The notes: a model not told the origin generated them from the letters alone. Counted from the first letter of the stretch, positions 30,204-40,174 are shown. The stretch: 64,000 nt of DNA from RHLJ01 sp965247355 (GCA_965247355.1 OZ252011.1:2728001-2792000); one strand, 5' to 3'. Made by a program: numbers and translations.

Positions 30204-33074
30204 ATGAAATATTTAATTACTGCCCTGTTTTTTTCCATATTGGGTTTCACTAACCTGCATGCACAAACCAAACTTGTTGAAGAAGTTACCAAGCAAGGAG
30301 ACGAAGTCGTAATTCCTTATCAGAAGTATATTCTTGATAATGGATTAACATTAATCATCCATGAGGACCACTCCGATCCATTAGTACATGTTGATGTAAC
30401 CTATCACGTAGGGTCTGCGAGAGAGGAGCTGTACAAATCCGGTTTTGCCCATTTCTTCGAGCATATGATGTTCCAGGGCTCCGAGAATGTTGCTGATGAA
30501 GAGCATTTCAAAATTATCACCGACGCAGGTGGAACCCTGAATGGGACTACTAATCGCGACCGAACCAACTATTTCGAAACCGTACCCAGTAACCAACTTG
30601 AAGTAATGCTTTGGCTGGAAGCAGACCGAATGGGCTTTTTCCTTGATGCGGTTACCCAAAAGAAATTTGAAGTACAGCGGGAAACTGTAAAAAACGAAAA
30701 GCAGCAAAATTATGATAACCGGGCTTATGGCCAGTGGAATGAAATTACCTCTGCAGCTCTTTACCCATTTGGTCATCCATATTCATGGTTAACCATTGGT
30801 AAACTTGATGACTTAGATCGTGTTAATGTTGATGACCTCAAAAAATTCTTTTTAAGATGGTATGGTCCGAATAACGCGGTTCTGACTGTTGGTGGTGATG
30901 TAAATCCCGAAGAAGTAGTGGCGATGGTTGAAAAATATTTTGGCGTTATCCCAGCCGGTCCTGAAGTAGAAGACTTGAATCTCGATCCAATATCTCTGGA
31001 TGCTGATCGCTATGTTTCTTATGTAGATAATAATATTCGCTTCCCGGCTCTGCTTACCACCTTTCCAACAGTTCCTCGTTTTCACCCAGATGAAGCTCCT
31101 CTTGATTATTTAGCTCAAATTCTTGGAACAGGAAGAAGCTCTTACTTCTACAAAAAATTTGTTTTAACTCAGAAAGCTATTCAGGCTTCTACCTTCCATC
31201 CTGCAAATGAACTAGCGGGAGAGTTTACCATGTTTGTATTGCCGTTCCCCGGCCAAACCTTATCAGATTTTGAAGCAGAAATGCGTCAAATTCTTGAAGA
31301 CTTTAAGAATGATGGTGTTTCTGATGCTGATATGACCAAGATAAAAGCTTCGTTTGAATCTGGCTTTATTAATGGGTTAACAAGTGTTAGCGGAAAAGTT
31401 TCGCAACTAGCCTCTTATGAGACTTTTGCTGATGATCCGAATTACATTAAAAAAGATATCGACCGATACAACAGTGTTACTAAAGAAGACATCATGCGTG
31501 TCTTCGATAAATATATCTATGGCAAACCTGCTGTAATCCAAAGTGTTCTTCCAAACGATGACGGAGCAACTGCGCCTGCTAAACCAGATAATTTTGAACC
31601 GCAAACAGAAGGCGAAAATCCTTACCCAAGTACCGATTATTCAGGACTGGCTTACACTCGACCAACTGGAGATACCTTTGACAGAAGTGTAAAACCAACT
31701 CCCGGAGCTGCCCCTCTTGTTCCTGTACCCGATTTTTGGAGAGCCAGCATGGATAATGGGATTAAAGTAATTGGAACTGAATCCAATGAGGTTCCTTCAG
31801 TAACGATCCAAATGACTATTAAAGGTGGACACAAAATGGATGCCTATCATTCACAAAAAGCAGGGCTGGCATCACTTACAGCAGCTATGATGAATGAGGC
31901 AACTGAAAATTATACTTCTGAAGAAATTCAGGAAGAACTAAGATTGATAGCCAGTAGTATCAATATTTCTGCAGGTAATAATACAACCACAGTTAGTATA
32001 AATTCTCTTACAAAAAATATTGACCGGACTCTGGAGCTAGCGGAAGAAATTTTGTTCCGCCCTGCATTTACTCAGGAAGATTTTGACCGATTGAAACAAC
32101 AACAAATCGAGGGAATTAAATCTTCTTATGAGAACCCTGCAAGCATTGCCAGTCAGGTGTATAACCGATTGCTATACGGCGATAAGCATATTTATTCAGT
32201 TCCTGTTAGCGGAATTGAAGAAACAGTTGAACGAATCACTCTGGACGATGTAAAAGCGTTTTATGAAGAGTACTATACTCCGGAGTTAACAGAAGTTGTA
32301 GTAGTTGGTCAGGTTTCTGAAGGAGAAATCCTGCCAAAACTTGACTTCCTTTCCGGCTGGGAGCCAACCGGTGCAGAACTTCCTGAACTACCTGAACCAG
32401 GTCCAATCGACTACACGAAAGTGTATTTGGTTGACAAAGTGGGTGCACCTCAGTCACAAATTCGAATTGGTTATATGACGGACTTAACCTATGATGCAAC
32501 CGGTGAGTACTATAAAACTACTCTGATGAACTATACACTCGGAGGTGCTTTCAATAGCAGAATTAACCTCAATCTTCGGGAAGATAAGGGGTGGACTTAT
32601 GGAGCCCAGTCTTTCTTCAATGCCAGTGAAGATCCCGGAGCATTTACTGCCACAGCAGGTATTAAATCCGTGGCTACCGATAGTGCAGTATATGAGTTCA
32701 TGAAAGATCTTTCCATGTTCCGTGAAGATGGAATCACTCAGGATGAACTATCATTCATGCGTAACTCTATAGGTCAACGTGATGCTCGTCGTTATGAAAC
32801 ACCGTTCCAAAAAGCTGGTTTCCTCAGAAACATCGTCCGATACGACTTAGACCGTTCCTATGTAGAAGATCAGGCAGAAATTATCAGAAGCATTACTAAA
32901 GAAGAAATTGATGCCTTAGCTAGAAAGCATTTAGATATCGAAAACATGCATATTCTGGTGGTAGGCGATGGAGCTTCTCATCGTGAGAAGTTGAAAGCTC
33001 TCGGCTATGAAGTAGTTGATGTAACTGAAAAGGGAGACATCATTGTTAAAGATGTTTCAGAAGGCAATGATTGA
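30204..33074 (+). CDS. Secreted M16-family zinc metallopeptidase (two-domain, pitrilysin-like)
   Basis: The 956-residue protein has a signal peptide (MKYLITALFFSILGFTNLHA). The inverted zinc motif HFFEH lies at residues 83-87 (His83, Glu86 catalytic, His87), and the downstream Glu ligand is in the RETVKNEKQQNYDNRAYG block. A second M16 domain from about 510 (ASMDNGIKVIGTESNEVPSVTIQMTIKGG) lacks the HxxEH and is the usual non-catalytic half that forms the clam-shell. These periplasmic proteases degrade short peptides. Fused two-half genes are common in Bacteroidota. It is a single gene with a terminator directly downstream. Confidence 0.93.
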   Translation: MKYLITALFFSILGFTNLHAQTKLVEEVTKQGDEVVIPYQKYILDNGLTLIIHEDHSDPLVHVDVTYHVGSAREELYKSGFAHFFEHMMFQGSENVADEEHFKIITDAGGTLNGTTNRDRTNYFETVPSNQLEVMLWLEADRMGFFLDAVTQKKFEVQRETVKNEKQQNYDNRAYGQWNEITSAALYPFGHPYSWLTIGKLDDLDRVNVDDLKKFFLRWYGPNNAVLTVGGDVNPEEVVAMVEKYFGVIPAGPEVEDLNLDPISLDADRYVSYVDNNIRFPALLTTFPTVPRFHPDEAPLDYLAQILGTGRSSYFYKKFVLTQKAIQASTFHPANELAGEFTMFVLPFPGQTLSDFEAEMRQILEDFKNDGVSDADMTKIKASFESGFINGLTSVSGKVSQLASYETFADDPNYIKKDIDRYNSVTKEDIMRVFDKYIYGKPAVIQSVLPNDDGATAPAKPDNFEPQTEGENPYPSTDYSGLAYTRPTGDTFDRSVKPTPGAAPLVPVPDFWRASMDNGIKVIGTESNEVPSVTIQMTIKGGHKMDAYHSQKAGLASLTAAMMNEATENYTSEEIQEELRLIASSINISAGNNTTTVSINSLTKNIDRTLELAEEILFRPAFTQEDFDRLKQQQIEGIKSSYENPASIASQVYNRLLYGDKHIYSVPVSGIEETVERITLDDVKAFYEEYYTPELTEVVVVGQVSEGEILPKLDFLSGWEPTGAELPELPEPGPIDYTKVYLVDKVGAPQSQIRIGYMTDLTYDATGEYYKTTLMNYTLGGAFNSRINLNLREDKGWTYGAQSFFNASEDPGAFTATAGIKSVATDSAVYEFMKDLSMFREDGITQDELSFMRNSIGQRDARRYETPFQKAGFLRNIVRYDLDRSYVEDQAEIIRSITKEEIDALARKHLDIENMHILVVGDGASHREKLKALGYEVVDVTEKGDIIVKDVSEGND

Positions 33075-33111
33075 AAAAATAAATAATTTCAGCCTTCTAA
33101 GTTAAATTACG

Positions 33112-33146
33112 AAAGCCCATTTATGTATTCCATAATGGGCTTTTTT
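33112..33146 (+). terminator. Rho-independent terminator after the M16 peptidase gene
   Basis: AAAGCCCATT pairs with AATGGGCTTT with an inner ATG/CAT extension, and six T residues follow. The T tract overlaps the last codons of convergent mnmE, so the hairpin also lies just past the mnmE stop, but in that direction it has only a poor T tract. Confidence 0.85.
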
Positions 33147-34521
33147 ATTTCCCAATACAGAACCGGGAGAAAATTGAATCGAGTACATGCTCGTTTGTGA
33201 TTTCACCTGTGATGGTTCCTAACTCGTTCAAAGCTGCCCGTAAATCAATGGAAAGAAAATCCCCTGTCATTCCCTGTGCCAGACTATGAAGCGCTGCCCG
33301 GACTTGCTCCTGCGCTTTTTGTAGTGCATCTCGGTGTCGGGTTGAGGTAACCAGTAAACTTGATGCGTCGTAGTGTTTGTTTTCTAATGCTCGATCTTTA
33401 AGCAGTTTTTTGAGTTCATCAATTTGATCTCCTTCAGTTGCAGAGATTTTTACATCAAAATCTGTGCGCCATTCCTGATTCGCTTCAATATCGGCTTTGG
33501 TTCCGATCAGTATAAATGGAGAGTCCCCTGCTCTTTTCTGAAATTCGGCAATCTCTGTCCTTTCTTCTTCGCTAAATGGATGCGAAAGATCTTTCAGGTA
33601 AATAACAAGGTCAGCTTGTTCAAACGCCTTCTGTGAACGCTTTACTCCTTCTGCCTCCACTATATCTTCTGTTTCCCGTAAACCAGCGGTATCAATCAGC
33701 TTGAAAAGTAGTCCATCAAAATTCCAGTCTACGTCAATCGTATCGCGGGTGGTTCCTGCAATATCCGTAACAATGGCCCGGTCACTTCCCACAAGCGTAT
33801 TCAATAAAGTAGATTTACCAGCATTGGGTCGGCCGATTAGCACCGTCTTCACACCATCTTTTACGAGCCGACCTGTTTCGTAGGTCTCCAGGAGGTTCGA
33901 GATTTCTGCATCAACATCTTCGAGTAGCTTCTGCAGCTGTTCTTTGTTTGCGAACTCTACATCCTCTTCAATAAAATCAAGTTCCAGCTCTACCATTGCA
34001 GTAGCATCAATAATCTGCTGCCTGAATTTTTTAACATGTTCCCCAAGCCTTCCTTCCAATTGCTGATGAGCAGCATCTACTGCTTTCAGGCTTTTAGCGT
34101 GAATCAAATCAGCCACCGCCTCTGCCTGATCCAGGTCCAGTTTACCATTCAAAAAGGCACGCTGGGTAAACTCTCCAGCCACTGCTGATTTAACCCCAAG
34201 TTCCAATATTGTTTCCAGAACTATTTGGGTAACCAGAACTCCACCATGACAAGAAATTTCTACTGTTTCTTCACCGGTATAAGATCTGGGAGAATGAAAG
34301 AGTGTGACTAAAACTTCATCAACGGGTAAACCTTTCTCATCAATAATTTTTCCAAAATGGACGGTATGGGATTCCTGTTTGGTAAGGTCTTTCCCTCGAA
34401 ATGCTACATTGACTTTTCGGATAGAGTCTTTACCCGAAACACGGATAACAGCAATACCTCCTTCACCTACCGGAGTGGCAATTGCTGCAATTGGATGTTG
34501 TTCGTTGATTTCTGAATGCAT
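33145..34521 (-). CDS. mnmE: tRNA uridine-5-carboxymethylaminomethyl modification GTPase MnmE
   Basis: MnmE works with MnmG to modify the wobble uridine (U34) of tRNAs, using a formyl group bound by its N-terminal domain. The 458-residue protein shows the N-terminal IAAIATPVGEGGIAVIRVSG block. The G1 motif GRPNAGKST lies at 230-238, G2/G3 as TDIAGTTRD and DTAGLRET, and G4 as GTKAD. The invariant C-terminal FCIGK (Cys455) is present. Length and domain order are normal. MnmG is not in the window. It is transcribed alone and converges with the M16 gene. Confidence 0.97.
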   Translation of the reverse strand: MHSEINEQHPIAAIATPVGEGGIAVIRVSGKDSIRKVNVAFRGKDLTKQESHTVHFGKIIDEKGLPVDEVLVTLFHSPRSYTGEETVEISCHGGVLVTQIVLETILELGVKSAVAGEFTQRAFLNGKLDLDQAEAVADLIHAKSLKAVDAAHQQLEGRLGEHVKKFRQQIIDATAMVELELDFIEEDVEFANKEQLQKLLEDVDAEISNLLETYETGRLVKDGVKTVLIGRPNAGKSTLLNTLVGSDRAIVTDIAGTTRDTIDVDWNFDGLLFKLIDTAGLRETEDIVEAEGVKRSQKAFEQADLVIYLKDLSHPFSEEERTEIAEFQKRAGDSPFILIGTKADIEANQEWRTDFDVKISATEGDQIDELKKLLKDRALENKHYDASSLLVTSTRHRDALQKAQEQVRAALHSLAQGMTGDFLSIDLRAALNELGTITGEITNEHVLDSIFSRFCIGK

Positions 34522-34711
34522 ACCTGAAGATACAAAGTTCTGGCTTTTACTTTGCTTTACACAAAACCTCTTATTTCTGTGATAAACCGCTTCATTTTGT
34601 GTTAGCCCGTTAAACTTAATAAATCAGCATCACGTAGCCTGTTTCATACTATTTACTCCTTTGGTCAGGGAGAAATACAAAACACTTTACTACCAACCAA
34701 CGGATATTAAT

Positions 34712-35359
34712 ATGAAAACGAAAGCACTTTTCACACTCTTAGTATTGAGCTTATTTGCTGTCGCCTCAGCAGCACAGGATAATCTTAAATATGACCTTTT
34801 TGTCGCATCAAATAATGGAGATGACAAATCAATTGAATCCATAATTTATGAAGGAATTGATCCTAATATTGCTGATCAATATGGAAACACTCCCATGTAT
34901 TATGCAGCAAAAAATAATCAAGCGAGCTCTATTCTAAAACTTGCAGAGTTAGGAGCTAATGTGAATACCATAAACACATCAGAAAACACACCTCTGGTTG
35001 TTGCTGCAAATAAAGGAAATAGCCAAGCAGTAAAAGCTCTGTTATCTGAGGGTGCGTTCGTTGATCATGTTCGAAAAGACGGGTTTACAGCTGTTCATAT
35101 TGCAGCACTTAAGGGACATTATGAAACTCTATCTGTATTACTGTCTTATTATGCTGACCCGAATATCGTTAGTGCAAGTGGGGTTAGTCCACTCATGCTC
35201 GCCACTTCAAAGGGGCATACTGAGATCGTAAAATTACTCCTTGAGCATTCTGCAAAAGATATTCCTAATAATAATGGGGAAACAGCCTTAAGCTGGGCCA
35301 AGGATGCAGGAGAAATGGAAATCGCTAAACTCATCGAAACAACATCTACTGCATTCTAG
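34712..35359 (+). CDS. Secreted ankyrin-repeat protein
   Basis: The 215-residue protein has a signal peptide (MKTKALFTLLVLSLFAVASA, cut before AQDN). It has about five ankyrin repeats, for example YGNTPMYYAAKNNQASSILKL, SENTPLVVAANKGNSQAVKALL, DGFTAVHIAALKGHYETLSVLL, SGVSPLMLATSKGHTEIVKLLL and NGETALSWAKDAGEMEIAKLI. These make a periplasmic protein-binding scaffold with no enzymatic motif. The start is the ATG at 34712; a longer frame begins upstream but has no signal peptide at its head. The partner is unknown. A terminator follows within 30 bp. Confidence 0.88.
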   Translation: MKTKALFTLLVLSLFAVASAAQDNLKYDLFVASNNGDDKSIESIIYEGIDPNIADQYGNTPMYYAAKNNQASSILKLAELGANVNTINTSENTPLVVAANKGNSQAVKALLSEGAFVDHVRKDGFTAVHIAALKGHYETLSVLLSYYADPNIVSASGVSPLMLATSKGHTEIVKLLLEHSAKDIPNNNGETALSWAKDAGEMEIAKLIETTSTAF

Positions 35360-35385
35360 AGTAGATGACCTTGTTTGAAAACCAT

Positions 35386-35416
35386 AGCCTCTCATGTAAC
35401 TTTGAGAGGCTTTTTT
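35386..35416 (+). terminator. Rho-independent terminator after the ankyrin gene
   Basis: AGCCTCTCA (35386-35394) pairs with TGAGAGGCT (35403-35411), loop of eight, followed by T residues. It lies between convergent genes. Confidence 0.85.
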
Positions 35417-35433
35417 AATTTCAGCTCGAAAAA

Positions 35434-36981
35434 TTAATGCACATTCCCCATAACTTTTCGAATTGGTTTTGAAATCAACAGAAGCAATAAACCGGCACCT
35501 ACCGTTGTGTAAACTATCAACATATATTGGTCTGGCATTTGTGCTAATGCTTCGTCTGTTCCTCCACTTAATGAACCGGCAATTAATCCCGCAAAAAGAT
35601 TTCCCATTGCAATTGAGATAAACCACATACCCATCAACTGCCCGGCATAACGATGAGGGGCTAGTTTCGTAACCAGACTTAACCCTACAGGACTTAAACT
35701 CAATTCACCAAAAGTGTGAAATAAATAAGTAAATATTAACCAGGTTGGAGCCGCTAAATCACCGGAAGCAGCAATTTTTGCTGCGAAGTACATCGTCAAA
35801 AATCCAATTCCTAAAAGAATAAGACCGAATGCAAATTTGAGCGGAGAGCTTGGTTCAAGGTTTCTTTTAGCCAGCCATACCCACATTGCTCCAAAAATCG
35901 GCGCGAAAATAATAATGAACATTGAGTTAATAGACTGAAACATTCCTGCCGGAATTTCCCAACCTAGAACTGTTCTGTCAGTGAATCGTTCTGCAAATAA
36001 ATTCAAGGTTGAACCTGCCTGCTCGAATCCTGACCAAAATAAAGCGGTAAAAAGAAGAAGTAAGCCAATTACTCCAACTTTTCCTTTTTCTTCGCTTGTT
36101 AAGCCTCCAAAAAGAAAAACATATCCAAAGAACAATACCGCAGTACCGGAAATGATGTATTTTGATACATTTGCAATTCCCTGAGCATCAATTTTGATTA
36201 CCTGTAAAAAGAAGAGTGCTAAAACTACCAGAAAAACTCCCCCAACAATCTTTGCTATAACGGCTGTTTTCTTAGCTTTTTCTTGCTCAGCGGGAGTTTC
36301 ATACACAGGAGCATCTCCGACTCCATCAAGGTTCTCGGAAGTAGCTCTATACTGAATTAGCCCAATTAACATACCTATACCAGCTGCTCCAAAACCCATA
36401 TGCCAGTTAACTTCCTGAGCTAAAAAACTACATACTAAAGGCGCTAAAAAAGCACCAATATTAATACCCATATAAAAAATGGAGAAACCCGCGTCCCTTT
36501 TCGCACTGTCTTTATCTTCGGATCCACCATATAATTCTCCAACAATGCTACTTACGTTTGGCTTCAGCATTCCGGTTCCAATAGCAATCAGCACCAATCC
36601 CAGATAAAAAGAATAAATATCCAGACTACTAACTGCTGCTGTATGAGATCCGCCAAACAGATCAAATACTCCTGGAACAGCCATCGTAAAATGACCGATT
36701 GTAATTATAATTCCACCATACCAAACTGATTTCTTCAATCCAATCATATGGTCAGCAAACCAGCCACCCGGTAATGCAAATAAATACACCCCCATTGTGT
36801 ATAAACCGTAAACTGCGCCAGCTGTTAAATCATCAAACTCCAATCCCCCGGAAAGTGCTGGAGTTGTCATGAAAAGTATTAAAAGAGCCCGCATTCCATA
36901 GTAGCTGAACCGCTCCCACATTTCAGTAAAAAATAGGGTAGCTAGTCCTTTGGGATGTCCAAAGAAAGTTTTAGTACTCAT
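35434..36981 (-). CDS. POT/PTR2-family proton-coupled oligopeptide transporter
   Basis: The 515-residue MFS-fold importer of di- and tripeptides begins with the diagnostic FFTEMWERFSYYGMRALL (ExxERFxYYG motif in helix 1). The second PTR2 signature, FSIFYMGINIGAFLAPLVCSF, lies about residue 165. About 14 membrane helices are visible, as in bacterial POT proteins, and LFHTFGELSLSPVGLSLVTKLAP is the conserved late motif with its Glu. Its substrate range cannot be read off. It is transcribed alone, with 130 bp to the phosphofructokinase gene upstream. Confidence 0.93.
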   Translation of the reverse strand: MSTKTFFGHPKGLATLFFTEMWERFSYYGMRALLILFMTTPALSGGLEFDDLTAGAVYGLYTMGVYLFALPGGWFADHMIGLKKSVWYGGIIITIGHFTMAVPGVFDLFGGSHTAAVSSLDIYSFYLGLVLIAIGTGMLKPNVSSIVGELYGGSEDKDSAKRDAGFSIFYMGINIGAFLAPLVCSFLAQEVNWHMGFGAAGIGMLIGLIQYRATSENLDGVGDAPVYETPAEQEKAKKTAVIAKIVGGVFLVVLALFFLQVIKIDAQGIANVSKYIISGTAVLFFGYVFLFGGLTSEEKGKVGVIGLLLLFTALFWSGFEQAGSTLNLFAERFTDRTVLGWEIPAGMFQSINSMFIIIFAPIFGAMWVWLAKRNLEPSSPLKFAFGLILLGIGFLTMYFAAKIAASGDLAAPTWLIFTYLFHTFGELSLSPVGLSLVTKLAPHRYAGQLMGMWFISIAMGNLFAGLIAGSLSGGTDEALAQMPDQYMLIVYTTVGAGLLLLLISKPIRKVMGNVH

Positions 36982-37112
36982 ATATCAGAATTCTGTTTAG
37001 GGTTACACAAAAAGTGCGTTGATGATACTTAAACCCTAAACCGAGCGCAAGCATTTTAAAAAAAGTGCTTCTATGAGTACCTAAGACTACTAAATAAATA
37101 AACCGTTGTAAT

Positions 37113-38312
37113 TTATTCGCTGGTCATTATAAATAATGGCTGCATCTCAAAGCTTTTATAGAATGGTCTCAGCCGTTCTGTGTCATAATAACGAGGTACA
37201 TTCACCACCTTCTTTTGACTAGTTACAATATCGATCGGGACATTGTCATACCGACCGTTTTTCAAAACTACCAGCCGACCGTGAATATTCTGCAGGATTA
37301 AGTCCAGCGCGAGGTTACCATAAGCCATAGGTACGATTGAATCGATTGCATCAGGGTCGCCCCCTCTCACCATATATCCCAGTTTTTGATTAATAATATT
37401 TACGGTTTTTCCCTTATTGAATTTCGGTGAAAGTCGTTTCAACTCTTCAGAGATCAAATCACCAATTCCTCCCAGTTTTTTATGGCCATATGCATCCGTA
37501 GTAGAATCTTTGAATACCATTTCCCCACCTTCGAACATGGCACCTTCAGAAACAAGTAACATTGAATATCTGCTTGGATTTTTGTTTCGGTCTTGCATCA
37601 ACAAACCAGCAAGATGCTCCATCTCAAATTTATATTCGGGGATAACACACCGGCTGGCAGCTCCTGCCATGGTTGGTAGCATTGCGGTATAGCCGGCATA
37701 TCTGCCAAATACCTCCATCACCAAAAAACGCTCATGCGAACCGGCTGATGTTCTAAGTGAATTTGCCAGTTGAATAGTCCGGGTAATGCAGGTACTGAAA
37801 CCAATACAGTAATCTGTTCCAGGCACATCATTGTCCATAGTTTTGGGAAGTGCTACTACTTTTACACCTTCGGTATATAACCGTACCCCATAACTAAGGG
37901 TATCATCACCACCAATGGGTATTAAATAATCTATACCTACATACTCCAGATTTTTAAGTACCTCCGGAGTCAGATCATTTATTTCATCTGAATATTTTTC
38001 TTTCAGGTGCTTTGGGATATCTCCCTTTTTCACATGACTTGGACGTGTTCTGGAAGTATGAAGAAAAGTTCCTCCTGTACGTCCAGCTTTGTTCACCAGT
38101 TCTTCGGACAATTCTAAATAGTTATTGCTGTTATCAGCCTTCTTATCTCGGATTATATCTATCAAGCCTCCCCAACCCCGTCGGAAACCTATTACCTTAA
38201 ACCCCTCTCTTAATGCACGAACAGTTACTCCCCGAATTGCTGGGTTTAATCCTGGTACATCTCCTCCTCCGGTTAAAATACCTATCGTTCCTCTTGTTTT
38301 TTTTGATTTCAT
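37113..38312 (-). CDS. 6-phosphofructokinase with PPi-type (Asp/Lys) signature
   Basis: This 399-residue enzyme phosphorylates fructose 6-phosphate in glycolysis. ILTGGGDVPGLNPAIRG is the N-terminal phosphoryl-donor loop. At the two positions that decide donor choice it has GGDDT (Asp at about 137) and PKTMDND (Lys at about 157). ATP enzymes usually have Gly at both, and PPi-dependent enzymes have Asp and Lys. I therefore expect a reversible PPi-dependent enzyme. Substrate-binding MEVFGRYAGYTA is present. I chose the ATG at 38312, which follows a strong GGAGG, over the TTG 11 codons upstream. It is transcribed alone; the flavoprotein gene diverges. Confidence 0.9.
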   Translation of the reverse strand: MKSKKTRGTIGILTGGGDVPGLNPAIRGVTVRALREGFKVIGFRRGWGGLIDIIRDKKADNSNNYLELSEELVNKAGRTGGTFLHTSRTRPSHVKKGDIPKHLKEKYSDEINDLTPEVLKNLEYVGIDYLIPIGGDDTLSYGVRLYTEGVKVVALPKTMDNDVPGTDYCIGFSTCITRTIQLANSLRTSAGSHERFLVMEVFGRYAGYTAMLPTMAGAASRCVIPEYKFEMEHLAGLLMQDRNKNPSRYSMLLVSEGAMFEGGEMVFKDSTTDAYGHKKLGGIGDLISEELKRLSPKFNKGKTVNIINQKLGYMVRGGDPDAIDSIVPMAYGNLALDLILQNIHGRLVVLKNGRYDNVPIDIVTSQKKVVNVPRYYDTERLRPFYKSFEMQPLFIMTSE

Positions 38313-38441
38313 TTTGGCCTCCAAGTTTCCAGCTAGGTTATCCAATGTGTATGAATTTTTTATGAAAGCGCTTTTTTAACACTTCACACAATCTTCAATA
38401 ATGTGTACTACTGTAATAGAAGCATTAATAGCGAGGTTATT

Positions 38442-39641
38442 ATGAAAAAACGTATTGTGATTGTGGGTTCAAGTTTTGCCGGATATACCGTTGCCCTAAG
38501 CCTGGCTAAACTCCTGAAAGGAAAGCATGAAATTTTGGTTATTGATCACTCTTCAGAGTTTATGTTTATGCCATCGCTAGTGTGGCATCCATTCAGCTAC
38601 CGTAATCCGGCTGATATTTCATTTGACACAAGGCCTATCTATGAAGACCTGGGAATACATTTTTTAGAAACTACGGTCTATGGATTTGACTTAGAGGATC
38701 AAACGATTTACACCCCAAAGGAAGATATTTATTATGATTACCTGGTTGTTGCTACAGGAACCAAGGCAAATTACAGTAGTGTTAAAGGCTTTGTACCGGG
38801 AATTAACGCCTGGTCTATTTGTTCTCTATATGAAGCTGAGCGTACACGAAAAGCCTGGAAAAAATTTCTTGAAGATCCCGGACCAATTGTAATAGGAGCT
38901 GCACAATGGGCAGGGTACTTTTTTGCAGCGTATGAATTTCTACTGAATGCTCTGTATCAACTAAAAACTCATTCCCTTCTGGAAAAGACTTCCATTCACT
39001 TTATTACGGCAGAGCCTTATCTGACTCATTTTGGGATAGGCGGTATCCAAAAAGATGTAAAGCCCTGCGAGAGCCTTTTCGATAAGTACCATGTGAATTG
39101 GAGAACAAACGCTGAAATTCATGAACTGAGTGAAAATCAGGTATATCTTGAAGGCGGCGAAAAAATCAAATCAAAGTTCACCATGATTGTTCCGCAATTC
39201 ATAGGTGTTGATGCCGTCCGAACCACACGTAAATTTGCTAATCCGTTTGGTTTGATTAATGTGAATAATGAATTTCAGCATAATCAATATCAAAATATTT
39301 ATGCTGCTGGTGGCGCTGTCTCTATACCTCAGCAAGAAGATACTTTTGTTCCTTGTGGAGTACCACGTACAAGGAATTCATCTGAGGTAATGGCAAAGAC
39401 TGTTGCCTATAATCTGGCATCAGATATACTTGGAGGGGCCAGGATTTCAGTATCTACTGATCGTATCTATGAGTTCTGTAAACAAGATATGGATCACCTG
39501 AATTTTATCCTTTTCGGTGCTGATAAATCAGGTGACCATGATCTGGATTTTATCGCCAAAGGTTCTCAGGATAAATGGGCAAACCTATCCATCGCTCAAT
39601 ATATAGAAGCATCCTTTGATCCGGATTACTTAAGAATTTGA
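38442..39641 (+). CDS. FAD/NAD(P)-binding oxidoreductase, sulfide:quinone-reductase-like
   Basis: This 399-residue flavoprotein has an N-terminal Rossmann motif, VIVGSSFAGYTVAL, and a second dinucleotide segment at IVIGAAQWAGYF. The closing block, FVPCGVPRTRNSSEVMAKTVAYNL, matches the SQR/NDH-2 superfamily (SQRs read VPTGVPKTG). At the position of the catalytic Cys of SQR (family GASCFGPAYEF) this protein reads AGYFFAAYEF, so Tyr159 replaces Cys. Sulfide oxidation is doubtful; another quinone or NAD(P)H oxidation is possible. The start ATG has GCGAGG eight bases upstream. It is probably followed in the same transcript by the DUF456 gene, 56 bp later. Confidence 0.82.
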   Translation: MKKRIVIVGSSFAGYTVALSLAKLLKGKHEILVIDHSSEFMFMPSLVWHPFSYRNPADISFDTRPIYEDLGIHFLETTVYGFDLEDQTIYTPKEDIYYDYLVVATGTKANYSSVKGFVPGINAWSICSLYEAERTRKAWKKFLEDPGPIVIGAAQWAGYFFAAYEFLLNALYQLKTHSLLEKTSIHFITAEPYLTHFGIGGIQKDVKPCESLFDKYHVNWRTNAEIHELSENQVYLEGGEKIKSKFTMIVPQFIGVDAVRTTRKFANPFGLINVNNEFQHNQYQNIYAAGGAVSIPQQEDTFVPCGVPRTRNSSEVMAKTVAYNLASDILGGARISVSTDRIYEFCKQDMDHLNFILFGADKSGDHDLDFIAKGSQDKWANLSIAQYIEASFDPDYLRI

Positions 39642-39697
39642 TTCGAAACATTATTTTATTAAATCCGTGGTACCCGAAGTAATTTAGTTTATATCTC

Positions 39698-40174
39698 ATG
39701 GAAGTACTTTGGATTTCACTTGGCGTTATTTGCATTCTTATTGGATTGATTGGGGCATTTCTACCGGTTATCCCCGGCCTCCCTTTTAGTTATGCCGGAC
39801 TTTGGATTCTTCAACTTAGTGGAGTTGCTCAATTTTCAACCTTTTTCTTAGTCACCTGGGGGATTGTAGTGGTGGTAGTTCTTTTGTTGGAAAATCTAAT
39901 TCCTGCTTATACCACTAAAAAATACGGTGGGTCGGTCTACGGAGTAACGGGTAGCACCATTGGTATGATTCTCGGAATGCTTTTCTTCCCTCCGCTTGGT
40001 TTTTTTCTTGGAACTTTGGTAGGTGCCTTTTTCGGCGAAATGATCTACAAACAAGATATAAAGATTGCTTTAAAATCTGCATGGGGTTCTTTCATTGGGT
40101 TCTTAACCGGAACAATGATTAAAGTTACCATCGCTGCGATGATTGCCTTTTCTTTCTTTAAAGCGGCTTTCTAG
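39698..40174 (+). CDS. DUF456-family membrane protein
   Basis: The 158-residue membrane protein has four or five helices and the family hallmark LIGLIGAFLPVIPGLPFSYAG near the start. A Gly-rich repeat (GVTGSTIGMILGMLFFPPLGFFLGTLVGAFFGEMIY) shows the GxxxG packing seen in glycine-zipper membrane proteins. The function is unknown. It follows the SQR-like gene by 56 bp and converges with the M14-like gene with about 60 bp between. Confidence 0.87.
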   Translation: MEVLWISLGVICILIGLIGAFLPVIPGLPFSYAGLWILQLSGVAQFSTFFLVTWGIVVVVVLLLENLIPAYTTKKYGGSVYGVTGSTIGMILGMLFFPPLGFFLGTLVGAFFGEMIYKQDIKIALKSAWGSFIGFLTGTMIKVTIAAMIAFSFFKAAF

